From positions 1 to 64,000 of the forward strand of contig JAZUQQ010000004.1 of the NCBI GenBank assembly GCA_045605765.1: a DNA stretch of 64,000 bases. Direction: 5' to 3'. Shown in pieces: positions 62,114 through 64,000 of this stretch. The first letter of the stretch is position 1. Each line of letters starts with the position of its first letter. Position numbers and translations under genes: made by a program. The DNA comes from SIG672 sp045605765 (lineage in GTDB: Bacteria > Bacillota > Clostridia > Oscillospirales > CAG-272). The notes under the pieces were generated by a model, which searched no databases, was not told the DNA's origin, and saw nothing but the letters and a program-made list of their open reading frames with translations.

Positions 62114-63064
62114 TTATTCGTCTTCGTGCTTGAAGCCGAGTCCCAGCGAGTGAAGCTTTGCTCTCACTTCATCAAGTGATTTCTTTCCGAGGTTTCTGAC
62201 CTTGATCATCTCTTCCTCGGTCTTGTTTACAAGATCTTCAACAGTATTTATGCCTGCGCGCTTCAAGCAGTTGAAGCTACGAACAGACATGTCAAGTTCC
62301 TCAATGGTCATCTCAAGGACCTTTTCCTTGACGGTAGCGTTACTATCGATCAATATCTGTCTGTCTCCGTTTTCCTCAGAGAGGTTTACAAAGAGACTGA
62401 GATGCTCGTTGAGTATCTTGGCGCCATAGGATACTGCATCCTTAGCAGAGATAGTTCCGTTAGTCTGTACTTCGAGGGTAAGCTTGTCGTAGTCGGTAAT
62501 ATTTCCGACACGGGTATTTTCTACCTTATAGCTTACACTATACACGGGGGTATAGATAGAATCGGTGTAAATAAGTCCGATTACAGGAGAATTGCTCTGC
62601 TTGTTCTTATCCTGAGAAACATAGCCGCGTCCGTGATCAAACGTAAGTTCCATGTACAGATGTGCGTTTTCACTCAGAGTAGCTATATGAAGATCAGGGT
62701 TGAGGATCTCAATATCCGAATCCTGTTTGATATGCCCTGCAGTTACTTCTGCGGGACCTGTAATATCGATTATCGCCATTTTAGCACTTTCGGTATAAAG
62801 CTTAGCAACTATTCCCTTAATGTTAAGAATAATTTCGGGAACGTCCTCTTTAACTCCGGGAATAGTAGATATCTCGTGGAGTACACCGTCAATCTTTACA
62901 GAAACGACCGCAACGCCCGGAAGCGAACTGAGGAGAACTCTACGAAGCGAGTTTCCGAGAGTGGTTCCGTATCCGCGTTCCAGAGGCTCTACCACGAATC
63001 TACCGAAGCTACCATTTTCGCTTTCATATTCAGTTGCGACAGTCGGCTTTTCGATGTTTTTCAT
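62114..63064 (-). CDS. rpoA: RNA polymerase alpha subunit
   Basis: 316 residues. N-terminal assembly domain: FVVEPLERGYGTTLGNSLRR then VLLSSLPGVAVVSVKIDGV. C-terminal domain about 245-316: SVRSFNCLKRAGINTVEDLV and VRNLGKKSLDEVRAKLHSLG, which contacts UP elements and activators. RBS AGGAGGAAC. Confidence 0.98.
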   Translation of the reverse strand: MKNIEKPTVATEYESENGSFGRFVVEPLERGYGTTLGNSLRRVLLSSLPGVAVVSVKIDGVLHEISTIPGVKEDVPEIILNIKGIVAKLYTESAKMAIIDITGPAEVTAGHIKQDSDIEILNPDLHIATLSENAHLYMELTFDHGRGYVSQDKNKQSNSPVIGLIYTDSIYTPVYSVSYKVENTRVGNITDYDKLTLEVQTNGTISAKDAVSYGAKILNEHLSLFVNLSEENGDRQILIDSNATVKEKVLEMTIEELDMSVRSFNCLKRAGINTVEDLVNKTEEEMIKVRNLGKKSLDEVRAKLHSLGLGFKHEDE

Positions 63065-63146
63065 TAAATGTTCCTCCTAAATATTTTTTGCGTTTTGTGG
63101 TGTACGGTTTCAACTGTACCGTAGTAAACACGTTGGAGGCTGATTA

Positions 63147-63773
63147 TTACTTCGAATACAACTCAACGATAAGCTGTTCGTCAAACGGAAAATCAATATC
63201 CTCTCTCTTGGGCAGTGCAACTATCTTTGCAGATGCTTTTTCCTTGTTGAGATCAAGCCATGCGGGAGCTACGTGAGACTGCATATTCTCAACAAGTCCA
63301 GCGAACTTTTCAAGAGACTTTACATTGTCTTTGAGTGCGATCTCATCGCCTACTTTAACGATAAGCGAAGGGATATTTACTTTCTTTCCGTTAAGCGTGA
63401 AATGTGCATGAAGTACCAACTGACGTGCTTCTCTGCGGCTGCTTGCGAGACCCATTCTGTAAACTACGTTATCAAGTCTTCTTTCAAGCAGGCTGAGAAG
63501 GTTTTCACCGGTTACGCCGTCCTGATTATCTGCTTTCTCGAAGTAGCCCTTAAACTGGCTTTCGAGAACGCCGTAATATCTCTTGGTCTTCTGCTTTTCG
63601 CGGAGCTGCATTCCGTACTCACGCGGTTTCTTTGTTTCTGCACCATGCTGTCCGGGAGCTACCGGTCTGCGCTCCATAGCACACTTTCCGGTAAGGCAAC
63701 GGTCGCCTTTAAGGAAAAGCTTAACGCCTTCTCTGCGGCACAGCTTGCATGCAGGACCTGTATATCTTGCCAT
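63147..63773 (-). CDS. rpsD: Ribosomal protein uS4
   Basis: 208 residues. GPACKLCRREGVKLFLKGDR with the N-terminal Cys pair and CAMERRPVAPGQHG, then the S4 RNA-binding fold RRLDNVVYRMGLASSRREAR and LVLHAHFTLNGKKVNIPSLI. Primary 16S rRNA binder in 30S assembly. RBS AAGGAGGAA. Confidence 0.98.
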   Translation of the reverse strand: MARYTGPACKLCRREGVKLFLKGDRCLTGKCAMERRPVAPGQHGAETKKPREYGMQLREKQKTKRYYGVLESQFKGYFEKADNQDGVTGENLLSLLERRLDNVVYRMGLASSRREARQLVLHAHFTLNGKKVNIPSLIVKVGDEIALKDNVKSLEKFAGLVENMQSHVAPAWLDLNKEKASAKIVALPKREDIDFPFDEQLIVELYSK

Positions 63774-63797
63774 TTGTCTGTTTCCTCCTTATTATGA

Positions 63798-64000
63798 TTA
63801 GACGCGTCTTCTCTTAGGCGGTCTGCATCCGTTGTGCGGGATGGGGGTTACGTCTTTGATCATCGTAATGTCAAGTCCTGCAGTTTGGAGAGCGCGAATC
63901 GCTGCTTCTCTTCCGCTTCCGGGACCCTTAACATATACTTCGATGGTCTTCATTCCGTGTTCGATTGCTGCCTTTGCGGCGGTTTCAGATGCCATCTGCG
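63798..64000 (-). CDS. rpsK: Ribosomal protein uS11 (5' end outside window)
   Basis: Only the last 67 codons are present. The frame continues past the right edge; the codon before the first in-window Met reads Gln, as in the uS11 AAQMA segment, so that Met is internal. TIEVYVKGPGSGREAAIRAL, IKDVTPIPHNGCRPPKRRR close the protein. uS11 lines the platform of the 30S subunit. It precedes rpsD by 24 bases in the usual order. Confidence 0.96.
   Translation of the reverse strand, partial: QMASETAAKAAIEHGMKTIEVYVKGPGSGREAAIRALQTAGLDITMIKDVTPIPHNGCRPPKRRRV

Overview
The window looks like chromosome from a spore-forming, low-to-medium-GC Firmicute of class Clostridia, probably a gut or rumen lineage. 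The evidence is the GPR spore protease, the tig-clpP-clpX and rplS-lepB-rbgA-rnhB-yraN gene orders, an rpsK-rpsD-rpoA-rplQ ribosomal block, DUF4364, DUF1540 and DUF2156 proteins, several lipoproteins with acidic linkers, and strong AGGAGG ribosome binding sites. I cannot name the genus. Both ends cut a gene: an RHS/YD-repeat protein on the left and rpsK (uS11) on the right, both on the minus strand.

Layout. 1-4.9 kb: a secreted RHS protein of more than 1,500 residues, preceded by a 32-codon ORF and an intrinsic terminator that look like an attenuator. 5-14 kb: a DUF2156 protein, rplS, then a plus-strand run from an unusual fusion (probable alternative homoserine kinase joined to signal peptidase I) through rbgA, rnhB, yraN and an M19 dipeptidase to thrC. 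14-20 kb: tig, clpP, clpX, a PHP phosphoesterase and a large lipoprotein. 20-32 kb: hpt, a P-loop ATPase, ispE, a DUF362 ferredoxin-like protein, an AI-2E-type membrane protein, metG, an ECF S component, queT under a preQ1 riboswitch, a SpoVB-type flippase and a U32 peptidase. 32-39 kb: trmO, hisS-aspS and a 964-residue protein resembling GTPase-associated protein 1. 39-48 kb: a lipoprotein with a Thr-Asp repeat, a P-type-ATPase-like protein without the catalytic aspartate, rlmB, a zinc-ribbon protein, a sigma factor, DUF4364, an orphan peptide-binding lipoprotein and gpr. 49-58 kb: lysS-greA-ctpA, a degenerate M23 protein, ftsX, a degenerate ftsE, a CdaR/PucR regulator and rsmE. 58-64 kb: nitroreductase, murI, a decayed gene, a DUF421 protein and the end of a ribosomal operon.

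How genes fit together. Homoserine kinase and threonine synthase, in one plus-strand run, are the last two steps of threonine synthesis. ClpP, ClpX and trigger factor handle protein quality control. FtsE, FtsX, the M23-like protein and CtpA form the usual cell-wall-hydrolase control module, but here the ATPase has lost its Q-loop, signature and H-loop residues and the LytM domain has lost its second zinc motif.

Most intriguing items: the kinase-signal peptidase fusion with a run of nine A at the junction, the degenerate FtsE/M23 module, the pseudo-P-type ATPase and the leader ORF/terminator before the RHS gene. No CRISPR array, tRNA, rRNA, complete insertion sequence or prophage was seen. All family names come from reading motifs by eye; no database search was run.
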